Shown here: positions 15,022 to 23,243 of the stretch, in pieces | Layout: each line of letters starts with the position of its first letter | How positions within the stretch are numbered: position 1 is the first letter of the stretch | DNA from: Paenibacillus cremeus | GTDB taxonomy: Bacteria; Bacillota; Bacilli; Paenibacillales; NBRC-103111 | Direction: 5' to 3' | Assembly (NCBI RefSeq): GCF_007786445.1 | Contig: NZ_VNJI01000066.1 | Coordinates: forward strand, 1-37,337 | Length of the DNA: 37,337 nucleotides | Notes under the pieces: generated by a model | Database searches by the model: none | Seen by the model: the letters and a program-made list of their open reading frames with translations, nothing else | Told to the model about the DNA's origin: nothing | Made by a program: the position numbers and the translations under genes

Positions 15022-15701
15022 GATAAATCCACCCGGTAGCCGGAGCCGCGAATCGTCCGGATAATCTGGTGATCCCGATCGTCCAGCTTCTCGCGCAATG
15101 CACGGATGTACACCTCCACGATGTTTTCCTGCCCGCCAAAATCATACCCCCACACGTTCTCCAAAATGACAGCTTTACTCACCACCCGGTTGTGATGGAT
15201 AACGAGATACTTTAACAATTCGTATTCCGTCGCCGAGAGGGAGAGCGTCCGCTGCTCGTATCGGATTTCCCTGCGGCTGTCATCAATGCTGAAGGGCCCG
15301 ATGGTCAGCTCGTTCATCAGCTGCGGGAATTGATTGCGAATCCGCGCATGAATCCGGGCTAAGAGCTCCTCGAAGCTGAACGGCTTGATCATGTAGTCAT
15401 CTGCGCCTACCGTCAGCCCCCTCACCCGGTCGTCCACCTCTTCCTTGGCCGTTAGCATAATGACCGCCACGTTCTCGAGCCGCTTCAGCATTTTACACAC
15501 CTCAAACCCGTCGAGCCCCGGCATCATCACGTCCAATATGACCACATGCGGATGAAACTCCCGTGCGGTCTGGATCGCGGAAATCCCTTCCTCCGCCGTC
15601 ATCACCTGAAACCCTTCGCTCCTTAGCCCCATCTCCAAAAACTGCAATATCGTAGGCTCGTCGTCGACAAGCAAAATTTTAATTTGATCGGCCTGATACA
15701 T
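15018..15701 (-). CDS. OmpR/PhoB-family response regulator
   Basis: A 227-residue regulator. The receiver domain has the acidic pair in LLVDDEP, the phospho-acceptor aspartate in VVILDVMMPGLDG, the conserved T and the K in DDYMIKPFSFEEL. The C-terminal winged helix includes LSATEYELLKYLV and the recognition region ENVWGYDFGGQENIVEVYIRAL. Its start is chosen at 15701 because GAGGTG lies seven bases ahead; a longer frame to 15731 is not supported. It is the first gene of the operon with the kinase. Confidence 0.93.
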   Translation of the reverse strand: MYQADQIKILLVDDEPTILQFLEMGLRSEGFQVMTAEEGISAIQTAREFHPHVVILDVMMPGLDGFEVCKMLKRLENVAVIMLTAKEEVDDRVRGLTVGADDYMIKPFSFEELLARIHARIRNQFPQLMNELTIGPFSIDDSRREIRYEQRTLSLSATEYELLKYLVIHHNRVVSKAVILENVWGYDFGGQENIVEVYIRALREKLDDRDHQIIRTIRGSGYRVDLS

Positions 15702-15811
15702 TTGCTTCACCTCAAGGCTATTGTACAACATTTTGATGAAAATGAGCCTTCCGCCAGCCCCAAATCGAAGGATTTAAGCAAACGTTCAGCTTCCGCCACA
15801 AGCCAAAATAA

Positions 15812-15849
15812 ATAGAGACCCTGATTATTGGAATAATCAGAATCTCTAT
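15812..15849 (-). terminator. Long inverted repeat, possible terminator
   Basis: ATAGAGA-cc-CTGATTATT-gg-AATAATCAG-aa-TCTCTAT: 16 of 18 arm positions pair. On the minus strand it is followed by TTATTTTGG, a weak T tract. It lies in the 510-bp stretch between the regulator and queF, which has no clear gene. Minus-strand mini frames with AAAGGAG ahead of them occur at about 15890-16010, but none has a convincing start. Confidence 0.45.
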
Positions 15850-16212
15850 GTGATCAGCTTCTTCACTTCGGTTGCAGTTCATCGTTAACGCTCGGATTCA
15901 TCAATTGCAGAAAAAGAATTTTCACGCTCCTTTGTCCAAGTGCTATGGATAATGAAAAGGTTGACTACCCATCTTCGATGAACTATCTCCTTTCTGTTCA
16001 GATTGACGAGAGTGATTCACCTCGTTAAATAGATATTAACCTATTATTTTAATTTTGTAAATATTCTGAATTATTAGTATTTTAATAGTTTTCCCCATCT
16101 ATCGTCACTGAGCTTCAAATTACGCGTGTTTTGGCGGGATTTCAACCCTTTTTTCGCTAAAAAAAGACCGAGGTCCCTCTCGTTCGAAAGGAATTCCCGG
16201 CCAATGCCATGG

Positions 16213-16707
16213 TTACCTGTTGTCCACCTTTTCCGGATACAGGTCGTGATTGAGCAGCCGGTGCTCGGCCATTTGCTCGTATTTGGTGCCCGGCTTGCCA
16301 TAGTTGCAGTACGGGTCGATGGAGATGCCGCCGCGCGGGGTAAATTTGCCCCACACCTCAATGTACTTCGGATCCATCAGCTTGATCAGATCGTTCATAA
16401 TAATGTTCATGCAGTCCTCATGGAAATCTCCATGGTTGCGGAAGCTGAACAAATACAGCTTCAGCGATTTGCTCTCGACCATCTTGTGATCGGGGATGTA
16501 GCTGATATAGATCGTCGCGAAATCCGGCTGGCCGGTAATCGGGCACAAGCTGGTGAATTCCGGACAGTTGAATTTGACAAAATAGTCGCGGTACGGGTGC
16601 TTGTTATCGAACGATTCCAGCATCTCCGGCGCATAGTTCATTGGATACTTCGTCTTCTCGTTGCCGAGCAGCGTCAGATCGAGCTCGTCTTGATTTCTTC
16701 CTGCCAT
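16213..16707 (-). CDS. queF: QueF, NADPH-dependent 7-cyano-7-deazaguanine reductase
   Basis: A 164-residue unimodal (YkvM-type) QueF that reduces preQ0 to preQ1 in queuosine biosynthesis. Visible are the catalytic cysteine region FNCPEFTSLCPITGQPDFA, the QueF motif ESKSLKLYLFSFR that binds NADPH, and HGDFHEDC with the conserved glutamate and histidine for substrate binding. Length is normal. AAAGGAG precedes the ATG. The usual partners queC, queD and queE are not in the window. Downstream on the minus strand are GGACCTCGGTC and a T7 run (about 16163-16180) that may terminate the transcript. Confidence 0.95.
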   Translation of the reverse strand: MAGRNQDELDLTLLGNEKTKYPMNYAPEMLESFDNKHPYRDYFVKFNCPEFTSLCPITGQPDFATIYISYIPDHKMVESKSLKLYLFSFRNHGDFHEDCMNIIMNDLIKLMDPKYIEVWGKFTPRGGISIDPYCNYGKPGTKYEQMAEHRLLNHDLYPEKVDNR

Positions 16708-16771
16708 GTTCGTGGCTCCTTTCCAAAAGCTAAGCTTCTATTATAGCTCATTTCCTTGAGCAATGTAAGCC

Positions 16772-17557
16772 TTACACCGGTCGCCCCCAAACCTCCCTCA
16801 GTGTCTCGCGGAAAAGCTCATCGAGCCTTGCCTCCTGACCCGGCGGAGCGGAAGGCAGCTGGGCTGCCGATTGTTTAAAATGGGCGATTTGCTCCTCCAA
16901 AAATTGATTGAGGACGTTCACCCTTGGCTCGGTATCAAACTCGTCGCCGGCTTTTTTTCGCTCTACCAGTCTCTTGATAGCTGCTCTCAGCTCACTATGC
17001 GCCGGTACCAGCTCGTCCACCAGCCGGTCAAAGTCTAGCGGGGGCATTTCATTGCGCGTCTCGATCCACATACAGGAGAAGATGGGACGGAGGACGTAGA
17101 AATATTTTTTGGTGCGGATCTGCTCTCCGGTCGACAAAAAATCACGGTAATTCCGCTCCGCCATATGCAAGTAATGATAGGTGCACGACTGAGGGGCGAA
17201 CGTCAGCGGCGAAAGCTGCCTTACGCGTTCTGCTGCGCTATAGGCCTCGTAATATGGGATTGGCGACTGAAGCCACTCCAGCAAAGGAGGGTTTGACTTG
17301 CGGAACAAGCTCAGCGCTTTGCGCAAATCCCAGCCGCTAATATCCAGCGTGTCGCTGATTCGCCGCTCGATGACATCCCTTTTGTCCCAGATTGACAAAT
17401 ACCATTCCACCGGATGGACATACAAAAACCGCACGTCGTAATCGCTCTCCTCCGACGCCAATCCGTATGCCCGGCTCCCCGCTTCACAGGCATACAGCAC
17501 ACGCACCTGCTCTTCCTGCTCGATCCGCCGCAGCTCCTCTAAGATTGTCTCTTTCAC
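16772..17557 (-). CDS. Nucleotidyltransferase-superfamily protein, YcgL/RlaP type
   Basis: About 261 residues. The N-terminal domain has the polymerase-beta-type motif GSRAYGLASEESDYDVRFLY (G-S followed by D-x-D), the hallmark of minimal nucleotidyltransferases. The remainder is helical, with SNPPLLEWLQSPIPYY and YHYLHMAERNYRDFL conserved in the RlaP/YcgL group. The RNA-ligase-associated RlaP family is predicted to act on RNA termini or tRNA; Bacillus YcgL is uncharacterised. The GTG start at 17557 is chosen because GAAGG lies about nine bases ahead; the ATG at 17584 has no ribosome binding site. It is divergent from the flavin reductase gene. Confidence 0.82.
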   Translation of the reverse strand: MKETILEELRRIEQEEQVRVLYACEAGSRAYGLASEESDYDVRFLYVHPVEWYLSIWDKRDVIERRISDTLDISGWDLRKALSLFRKSNPPLLEWLQSPIPYYEAYSAAERVRQLSPLTFAPQSCTYHYLHMAERNYRDFLSTGEQIRTKKYFYVLRPIFSCMWIETRNEMPPLDFDRLVDELVPAHSELRAAIKRLVERKKAGDEFDTEPRVNVLNQFLEEQIAHFKQSAAQLPSAPPGQEARLDELFRETLREVWGRPV

Positions 17558-17633
17558 ACATTTGACCTTCTTCCCCGGTTCCATTACATTGATGTTATCG
17601 CGATCTTTAGTCCGTCAGGAGGCACTATTATCC

Positions 17634-18365
17634 ATGAATCCCGTCATTGAGCTGTTGAAAAATCACCGGTCCATCCGCAAATTTAAAGATATTCCGCTCA
17701 CTCCCGAGCAAATTGACGCCATCGTCACCTCCGCGCAGGCGGCATCCACCTCCAGCAACGTACAGGCCTACACCATTATCGCCGCAACCGATCCCGAGCT
17801 CCGAAAGCAGCTCGCAGAGCTGACCGGCACAGCCTACGTGGAGCAAACCGGGCTTTTTCTGATCTTCTGCGCAGACCTGTACCGGATCAAAGAAGCGACG
17901 GAGCAGCATGGCGAGGTGTTCCATCAAAATATGGAGAGCTTCCTCGTGGCCACCGTGGATGCCGCACTGGCTGCGCAAAATGCCGCCATCGCTGCAGAGT
18001 CCATGGGCCTTGGCATCTGCTATATCGGTGCCGTCCGTAACCAGCCACAGGAGATCAGCAAACTGCTGCAGCTGCCCGAGCTGGTGTATCCGGTATTCGG
18101 GCTGACGATCGGCGTACCGGATCAAGCGCCGATACAGCGCCCACGTCTGCCGAAGGAAGCGCTCGTGCATCTGAACGGGTATCAAGTGGAAGCCGGTCGT
18201 GAAGGCGTCCGCCAGTACGACGAAACGGTGCACGAGTACTACAAGGTGCGCACGCAAGGCAAGACGCTGACCAACTGGTCCCAGAGCATGGCCGATAAAT
18301 ACCGCAAGCCCGTGCGGGCCCATATGCGCTCCTTTCTGGATGCGCGGGGATTTCGACTGGAGTAG
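17634..18365 (+). CDS. NfsA/NfrA-type NADPH:FMN nitroreductase
   Basis: A 243-residue flavin reductase of the oxygen-insensitive nitroreductase group A. It has the FMN-phosphate motif HRSIRKF at residues 10-16, AASTSSNVQAY, the AAESMGLGICYIGAVRN segment, the GLTIGVPD strand and the RPRLP loop near 183. The C-terminal part, ending with MRSFLDARGF, is conserved in the family. It reduces quinones, nitro compounds or free flavin using NADPH. AGGAGG lies 11 bases ahead of the ATG at 17634; the open frame extends upstream to 17562 without support. Confidence 0.9.
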   Translation: MNPVIELLKNHRSIRKFKDIPLTPEQIDAIVTSAQAASTSSNVQAYTIIAATDPELRKQLAELTGTAYVEQTGLFLIFCADLYRIKEATEQHGEVFHQNMESFLVATVDAALAAQNAAIAAESMGLGICYIGAVRNQPQEISKLLQLPELVYPVFGLTIGVPDQAPIQRPRLPKEALVHLNGYQVEAGREGVRQYDETVHEYYKVRTQGKTLTNWSQSMADKYRKPVRAHMRSFLDARGFRLE

Positions 18366-18381
18366 GCTGCGGAGCCTACTC
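18360..18381 (+). terminator. Short hairpin containing the stop codons of two convergent genes
   Basis: GAGTAGGC / GCCTACTC, 8-bp perfect arms with a 6-base loop, followed rightward by TTCTTTGTTTTT. The TAG stops of both convergent genes lie in its arms. Confidence 0.6.
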
Positions 18382-19092
18382 TTCTTTGTTTTTATCGACT
18401 ACTTTGAGCGCTTCCCTCACGCTCAAGCCGGAAAGCTGCGGCGTTTCCGCCACAAACTGCCGCACCGCTTCTTCGTTGACCTTCGAATATTGACGCAGTG
18501 CCCATCCGATCGCTTTGCGAATAAAAAATTCCTTGGAGTCCGCAGTTCGCCGAATGTAATCAAACAGCAGCTCCTGATTCGTGCGCTCCTTATAGCCGAG
18601 CTGAAATAGGATCGCCGTCCGCTGCAGCCACATGTTGTCGGAGCGAATCCATTTCTCGGTATAGGTAGGGATGAGGTCAGGAAAACGCATCAAATGCTTC
18701 CCCACGATCTTGCCTGCAATGGTGTCCACCGAATCCCACCATGAGTTTGTAACGATCAGCTTCTCCAGCAGGTCGATGTGCTCTTTCTCCGCTTTTTTCA
18801 CATGCTTCTCCAGCAGATTCAGTGCCGTATATTGAAACTCCCGCTCCGGCAGCGCCCACAGCGCTTCCACGCACGCGATAAGCTCCTCCCCTGCAGGTAC
18901 TCCGTGATATTGCCAAAACTCCCGCTCCAGCAGCGTTCGTTCCGGATTTTTGATCCCCAAAAAGGGAAACAAATTTCTCATGTATGCTTCCATCGGACCC
19001 GCAATGTCCTGATTTGCATGCGTTTTTAGCCATGCCTCCAGCTGGGCGGCGATGGGACTGGTTATTTGTTGCTTTGTTTGTGGATGGCTCAA
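18376..19092 (-). CDS. AlkD-like DNA alkylation repair protein
   Basis: About 238 residues of HEAT-like helical repeats with the family segments MEAYMRNLFPFLGI, REFQYTALNLLEKH, ITNSWWDSVDTIAG-type (here VTNSWWDSVDTIAGKIVG), RSDNMWLQRTAILFQL and FFIRKAIGWALRQYSK. The WWDSVD aspartate and the W/R pairs match AlkD, a DNA glycosylase that excises positively charged alkylpurines without flipping the base. The TTG start at 19092 is preferred since GGGGAG lies seven bases upstream; another TTG is at 19110. It stands alone, with a convergent neighbour. Confidence 0.88.
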   Translation of the reverse strand: MSHPQTKQQITSPIAAQLEAWLKTHANQDIAGPMEAYMRNLFPFLGIKNPERTLLEREFWQYHGVPAGEELIACVEALWALPEREFQYTALNLLEKHVKKAEKEHIDLLEKLIVTNSWWDSVDTIAGKIVGKHLMRFPDLIPTYTEKWIRSDNMWLQRTAILFQLGYKERTNQELLFDYIRRTADSKEFFIRKAIGWALRQYSKVNEEAVRQFVAETPQLSGLSVREALKVVDKNKEE

Positions 19093-19170
19093 TCTTGTTC
19101 TCCCCTTCAACTGAAAGCCTTTCTATTCCTATTCTTCACGACTCTCGGATTCCCTATGTCGAAGCCAATG

Positions 19171-19197
19171 AAAAAAGCTGCCCCTCGCAGGACAGCT
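19171..19197 (-). terminator. Terminator of the mglBAC operon
   Basis: Minus-strand AGCTGTCC / GGGGCAGCT stem with a short loop, then TTTTTT, 20 bp after the mglC stop. Confidence 0.85.
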
Positions 19198-19215
19198 CAT
19201 GTTAAAAGCACAAGA

Positions 19216-20226
19216 TTACTTTTTAGCCAAATATTTGCGAATATCGAAGCCTACCGCCGCTACGATAATCAAGCCTTTGATGATCAGCTGCCAGTACGGG
19301 CTTACGCCGATAAAGGTCAAGCCGTAGTTGATGACGCCGAAGATCAGCACGCCCGCCAAAATGCCCGGCACAGTCCCGATCCCACCTGCCGTAGACACGC
19401 CGCCTACTACGCAGGCTGCAATCGCATCCAGCTCGTACATGTTACCGTAGTTGTTCGTTGCGCCGCCGGTTCTCGCCGCTTCCAGCACGCCGCCAAGACC
19501 ATACAGTGCGCCGGCAATCGCGTAGATGTAGATCAGGTTGCGGCCGACGTTAATCCCCGATACTGTGGCCGCCTGACTGTTGCCGCCGATCGCGTACATA
19601 TTTTTGCCGAGCCGGGTTTTGTTGAAAACGACCCAGACGATCAACGCGACAACTATGGCTATTATTACGATATAAGGAATGGAATAAGGACCGTTAGGGC
19701 CGATAAATCCGGTACCGATGTTGGTGAAATCTTGGCGCAAGCCAGCAATCGGCTGCGATTCGTTCGGCTTCATGTCAAAATAAATCGAATTCGCGCCATA
19801 CACGATAACCATCGTCCCTAGCGTTGCGATAAATGGGGGTACACTAAACTTGGCAACAATCCAGCCGTTAATCAAACCGACGACAATCCCGGCTACCACG
19901 CCGAACAAAATCGGCAGCCAAACCGGAAGGTGCGGCATATCCGGGAAAAAGCGCCGCGGGTAATCCGTAATTTGCAGCATGGAAGCGGAAATGACCGCCG
20001 TTAAGCCAACGACGCGGCCTGCGGACAAGTCCACCCCGCCTGTGATCAGTACGAACGCCGCTCCCAGTGCGATGATCGCGCGTGTAGAGTTTTGGAGCAA
20101 AATATCACGCAGGATGTCCACCGATAAAAAGCGCGGATCGGATACTGCGATACCTAGTACAAGCACGATAAGGACAATATAAATCGCATTTTGCGTAAAC
20201 AGGCTGCCTAGCTTTTTTGTATTCAT
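19216..20226 (-). CDS. mglC: MglC, galactose/methyl-galactoside ABC transporter permease
   Basis: A 336-residue permease of the ribose/galactose ABC family with about eight to ten membrane segments. The signatures FVLITGGVDLSAGRVVGLTA, FSVPPFIATLGTMVIVYG, NKTRLGKNMYAIGGNSQAATVSGI and GGVSTAGGIGTVPGILAGVLIFGV are those of MglC rather than RbsC. It works with MglA and MglB to import galactose or beta-methylgalactoside. It is the last gene of the operon, separated from mglA by a 63-bp spacer holding a strong hairpin; AGGAGGACA precedes its ATG. Confidence 0.92.
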   Translation of the reverse strand: MNTKKLGSLFTQNAIYIVLIVLVLGIAVSDPRFLSVDILRDILLQNSTRAIIALGAAFVLITGGVDLSAGRVVGLTAVISASMLQITDYPRRFFPDMPHLPVWLPILFGVVAGIVVGLINGWIVAKFSVPPFIATLGTMVIVYGANSIYFDMKPNESQPIAGLRQDFTNIGTGFIGPNGPYSIPYIVIIAIVVALIVWVVFNKTRLGKNMYAIGGNSQAATVSGINVGRNLIYIYAIAGALYGLGGVLEAARTGGATNNYGNMYELDAIAACVVGGVSTAGGIGTVPGILAGVLIFGVINYGLTFIGVSPYWQLIIKGLIIVAAVGFDIRKYLAKK

Positions 20227-20248
20227 AGGATGTTGTCCTCCTCAATTG

Positions 20249-20280
20249 CAACTGATAACGAAGAGTCTCGTTAGCAGTTG
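20249..20280 (-). promoter_or_regulatory. Intercistronic hairpin between mglA and mglC
   Basis: Minus strand CAACTGCTAACGA pairs with TCGTTATCAGTTG (12 of 13 positions) around a 6-base loop. No T run follows, so it is more likely an mRNA-stability or processing element than a terminator. Confidence 0.55.
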
Positions 20281-20289
20281 TCAATAATA

Positions 20290-21807
20290 TTAAGCGAGAT
20301 GTTTGGTGGCGAGGCGCATAATTTCTTCCTCGGACGTCGTGTTTCCGTCTACGATGCCAGACAAGCGGCCGTCGCTCATGACCATGATCCGGTCTGACAT
20401 CCCAAGCAGCTCGGGCATTTCAGAGGAAATCATGATGATGCTTTTGCCCTGCTTCGCAAGGTCGGCAATGATCGAATAAATTTCAAACTTGGCTCCTACG
20501 TCGATGCCGCGTGTAGGCTCGTCGAGCAGCAGAATATCCGGCTCCGTGAGCAGCCAGCGCGCCAGCAGCACCTTTTGCTGGTTACCGCCTGACAGGTTCT
20601 TGATCAGCGTTTTCGTCGTAGGGGTCTTTACCCGCAACTGCTCGACGCTTTTTTCCACCTCGGCCTTGCCCTTCGCTTCATTCAGCAGACCTACTGGGGT
20701 CATATACCGTTCCAGGTTCGCGATCACGGCATTCTCATGCACGGACAGCACTGGGAAGATCCCTGTTACCCGGCGTTCTTCGGTGAGCAGCGCCATTTTG
20801 TGCTTTTTGGCGTCAATCGGCGATTTAATCTTCACGGGCTTGCCGTGCAGCGAAATTTGGCCTCCCTTGATCGAACGGAGTCCGAATAGCGCTTCAATCA
20901 GCTCGGTCCGCTGTGCGCCAACGAGTCCACCGACCCCCAGCACTTCGCCCTTGCGAAGCTCGAAGCTGACGTTTTGAAACGATTTCGGGAACGGAGAGGT
21001 CAGGTTCTCCACCTTCATGAGTACGTCGCCCGGAGTGTTATAGCGGTCCGGAAAGCGCTGGCTCAAATCGCGGCCTACCATCTTGGTGATGATCAGGTCA
21101 GTCGTCATTTCCGATGCCGGCCATGTCCCGATGTACTTACCATCACGCATGATCGTCACATCGTCGGAGATACGAAGGATTTCCTCCATCTTGTGCGAGA
21201 TATAAATGATCGATACGCCGCGGCGCTTCAGATCGTTAATGATCTTAAACAACTGCTCCACTTCGTTGCCCGTCAGGGAAGACGTCGGCTCGTCCATGAC
21301 GATGACTTTCGAGTTGAACGATACCGCCTTCGCGATCTCGAGCGATTGAATTTTGGAGACCGACATGGTGCCTACTTTTGCATATGGATCAATGTCCATG
21401 TCCAGCTGCGCAAACAGCGCTTTGGTATCTTGGACCATTTTTTTCTCATCAATAAGCTTGAATAACCCGTAATTTTTCAGCGGAAAGCGGCCCAGCCAAA
21501 TATTCTCCATCACATTGCGGAACGGAACCGGATGAAGCTCCTGGTGAATCATCGAAACGCCTAGCTCTAGTGCGGTCTTCGAATTGACAATATCCACTTT
21601 CGTGCCGTTCAGTACGATCTCGCCAGCGTCTGGCCGGTAAATTCCGAAAAGACATTTCATCAGTGTTGATTTGCCCGCGCCATTCTCGCCCATCAGGGCA
21701 TGCACCGTTCCCGGCCGCACCTTCAACGTTACGTTATCGAGCGCCTTCACCCCGGGAAATTCTTTGGAGATGCCATTCATCTCAAGTAAAAAAGCACTTG
21801 CCGTCAT
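20290..21807 (-). CDS. mglA: MglA, galactose ABC transporter ATPase (two domains)
   Basis: A 505-residue double-ATPase subunit. The first half has Walker A GENGAGKST (about residue 38), Walker B VIVMDEPTSSL and a SVSKIQSLEIAKA signature. The second half has the family's degenerate Walker A GVGGLVGAQRTEL, the signature NLSGGNQQKV and Walker B ILLLDEPTRGID. This matches the sugar-ABC ATPases MglA/RbsA; neighbours and the MglC partner support MglA. The start at 21807 follows AGGGGG by eight bases; an upstream TTG at 21825 is rejected. Confidence 0.92.
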   Translation of the reverse strand: MTASAFLLEMNGISKEFPGVKALDNVTLKVRPGTVHALMGENGAGKSTLMKCLFGIYRPDAGEIVLNGTKVDIVNSKTALELGVSMIHQELHPVPFRNVMENIWLGRFPLKNYGLFKLIDEKKMVQDTKALFAQLDMDIDPYAKVGTMSVSKIQSLEIAKAVSFNSKVIVMDEPTSSLTGNEVEQLFKIINDLKRRGVSIIYISHKMEEILRISDDVTIMRDGKYIGTWPASEMTTDLIITKMVGRDLSQRFPDRYNTPGDVLMKVENLTSPFPKSFQNVSFELRKGEVLGVGGLVGAQRTELIEALFGLRSIKGGQISLHGKPVKIKSPIDAKKHKMALLTEERRVTGIFPVLSVHENAVIANLERYMTPVGLLNEAKGKAEVEKSVEQLRVKTPTTKTLIKNLSGGNQQKVLLARWLLTEPDILLLDEPTRGIDVGAKFEIYSIIADLAKQGKSIIMISSEMPELLGMSDRIMVMSDGRLSGIVDGNTTSEEEIMRLATKHLA

Positions 21808-21846
21808 AGTCACGCCCCCTGCCAATTTGGTTCATTGAAATAGCAA

Positions 21847-21876
21847 GGGGGGCAACGTAAGTGTACATTGCACCCC
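21847..21876 (-). promoter_or_regulatory. Hairpin between mglB and mglA
   Basis: Minus strand GGGGTGCAA pairs with TTGCCCCCC-type sequence around a 12-base loop. In sugar ABC operons such a structure after the binding-protein gene often lets that gene be expressed more than the rest. No T run follows. Confidence 0.5.
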
Positions 21877-21913
21877 AGCTGTTTTGTGTTCGGATCACGG
21901 AAGACGGAAAGGA

Positions 21914-22963
21914 TTACTTCGCGTCGTTCATGTTGTCTTTAGTGATTTTTTTGTAAGGTACCCAAACGTATTTACCGTCGGTGATTTCATAGCCTGTGTT
22001 ATCTTTGTTCGGTGTTTGGCCGGAAGCCAGTACGTTGGCCAGGTTGAAGGTCGCTTTACCTTGGTTTTTCGCATCGTTCAGTACCGTACCGAGCAATGTG
22101 CCGTCTTCCAGTGCTTTAAGTGCTGGTGCTGTAGCGTCTACGCCAACTACCGGCATGAATTTGCCGTCTTTGAAGTAGCCTTTGGCTTTCAGAGCTTCAA
22201 TCGCACCCAGTGCCATGTCATCGTTATTTGCGAATACGGCTTCAATTTTGTCGCCATGGGATGCCAGGAATGCCGCCATTTTTTCTTGGCCCTTGACGCG
22301 GTCCCACATCGCTGTATCTTCAGCCAGCTTCTCTACTTTCATGCCGGAGTCCTCTACCGCTTTGATCGAGAACTTCGTGCGAAGCTCGGCATCTTGGTGA
22401 CCCGGCTCGCCTTTCAGCATGACATATTGCAGCACGCCGTCTTTGTTTTTATCCGCTTCCGGATGGGCTTTGAAGTAGTCGACGATCAGCTGGCCTTCCA
22501 TCGTACCGGATTGCTCGGCTTTTGCGCCTACGTAGTACACTTTATCCCATTTTTTCATATCGTCAGCGAGCGGCTCGCGGTTGAAGAAGACGACTGGAAT
22601 GTTCGCTGCTTTGGCTTTATCTACGATTACGCTAGCGGCTGTCCGGTCTACCGGGTTGATCGCCAGTGCATTTACTTTCTTGGTGATGAACAAGTCTACT
22701 TTATCGTTTTGAGTCGGCTGGGAGTTTTGGGAATCCACGATATCCGCTTGCGCTTTGCCTTCGGCCGCTTGGCTGATCGCGTTCCGTACGCCTGTCATAA
22801 ACGTATCGTCAAATTTATAGATCGCTACACCGACTACCGGCTTCTTTGCGCTTGTATCTGTCTTTGCGCCGCCTGCATCTGTTTTGGTGCCGCCTGTGCT
22901 GGAGCATCCAACCGCTGTCATCATCGCCGCAGCGACTACAAGGGAAACCATTTTTTTCTTCAT
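21914..22963 (-). CDS. mglB: MglB, galactose-binding lipoprotein
   Basis: A 349-residue periplasmic-type sugar-binding protein of the ABC importer. A lipoprotein signal ends in TAVGC (cysteine 20), followed by a serine/threonine/glycine-rich tether. It has the type I fold signatures VVGVAIYKFDDTFMTGVRNAI, NALAINPVDRTAA, VVFFNREPL, a MLKGEPGHQDAELRT segment, EAVFANNDDMALGAIEAL and MPVVGVDATAPALKAL. The pattern NREPL, GHQDAE, NNDDMALG and GVDAT is that of glucose/galactose-binding MglB. GGAGG lies nine bases ahead of the ATG. It is first in the operon. A sequence resembling a catabolite-response element (about 23002-23016) is imperfect. Confidence 0.93.
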   Translation of the reverse strand: MKKKMVSLVVAAAMMTAVGCSSTGGTKTDAGGAKTDTSAKKPVVGVAIYKFDDTFMTGVRNAISQAAEGKAQADIVDSQNSQPTQNDKVDLFITKKVNALAINPVDRTAASVIVDKAKAANIPVVFFNREPLADDMKKWDKVYYVGAKAEQSGTMEGQLIVDYFKAHPEADKNKDGVLQYVMLKGEPGHQDAELRTKFSIKAVEDSGMKVEKLAEDTAMWDRVKGQEKMAAFLASHGDKIEAVFANNDDMALGAIEALKAKGYFKDGKFMPVVGVDATAPALKALEDGTLLGTVLNDAKNQGKATFNLANVLASGQTPNKDNTGYEITDGKYVWVPYKKITKDNMNDAK

Positions 22964-23102
22964 CTAGGAAGACCTCCGTTTTTTTGTATTTAAGTATTCG
23001 TTGTTCGCTTTTTCATTATCATCGAAACGAGCGGAAATGCGAATTCAATATCCTCACATTTTCTATCAATATTCTGATGAGTTCTGAGTAGGATTTTTAA
23101 GG

Positions 23103-23131
23103 TTGTGCGATTCTTCAATAGCGGATATGAT
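23103..23131 (+). promoter_or_regulatory. Promoter for a leader RNA or the nuclease gene
   Basis: TTGTGC (23103-23108), 17-bp spacer, TATGAT (23126-23131). The predicted start, about 23138, is 65-75 bases before a terminator-like hairpin and about 105 bases before the nuclease gene. Confidence 0.5.
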
Positions 23132-23166
23132 GAAAATTGAAACAAATCTGTGGTTGTGAAGCACAC

Positions 23167-23211
23167 GCCGCTCAGTTCTCCGTTGGGGGATCGGGCGGCC
23201 TTTTTGTTTTC
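23167..23211 (+). terminator. Terminator-like hairpin ahead of the nuclease gene (attenuator or small-RNA end)
   Basis: GCCGC (23167-23171) pairs with GCGGC (23195-23199), with an inner TCTCC/GGGGA pair, followed by CTTTTTGTTTTC. No rightward gene lies upstream, so it must stop either a short RNA or the leader of the nuclease mRNA. Confidence 0.6.
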
Positions 23212-23243
23212 TTTAGAGTCGTATCGTGGGGGGATGGATGGGG

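Noticed and set aside
21884..22993. 369-codon rightward frame opposite mglB
   Set aside because: It is the antisense of a clearly coding gene; its residues are those of a mirrored frame (many C, F, H, R) and it has no start signal.
23002..23016. Catabolite-response element ahead of mglB
   Set aside because: On the minus strand it reads ATGAAAAAGCGAACA, which lacks the central CG of the consensus; too weak to claim.
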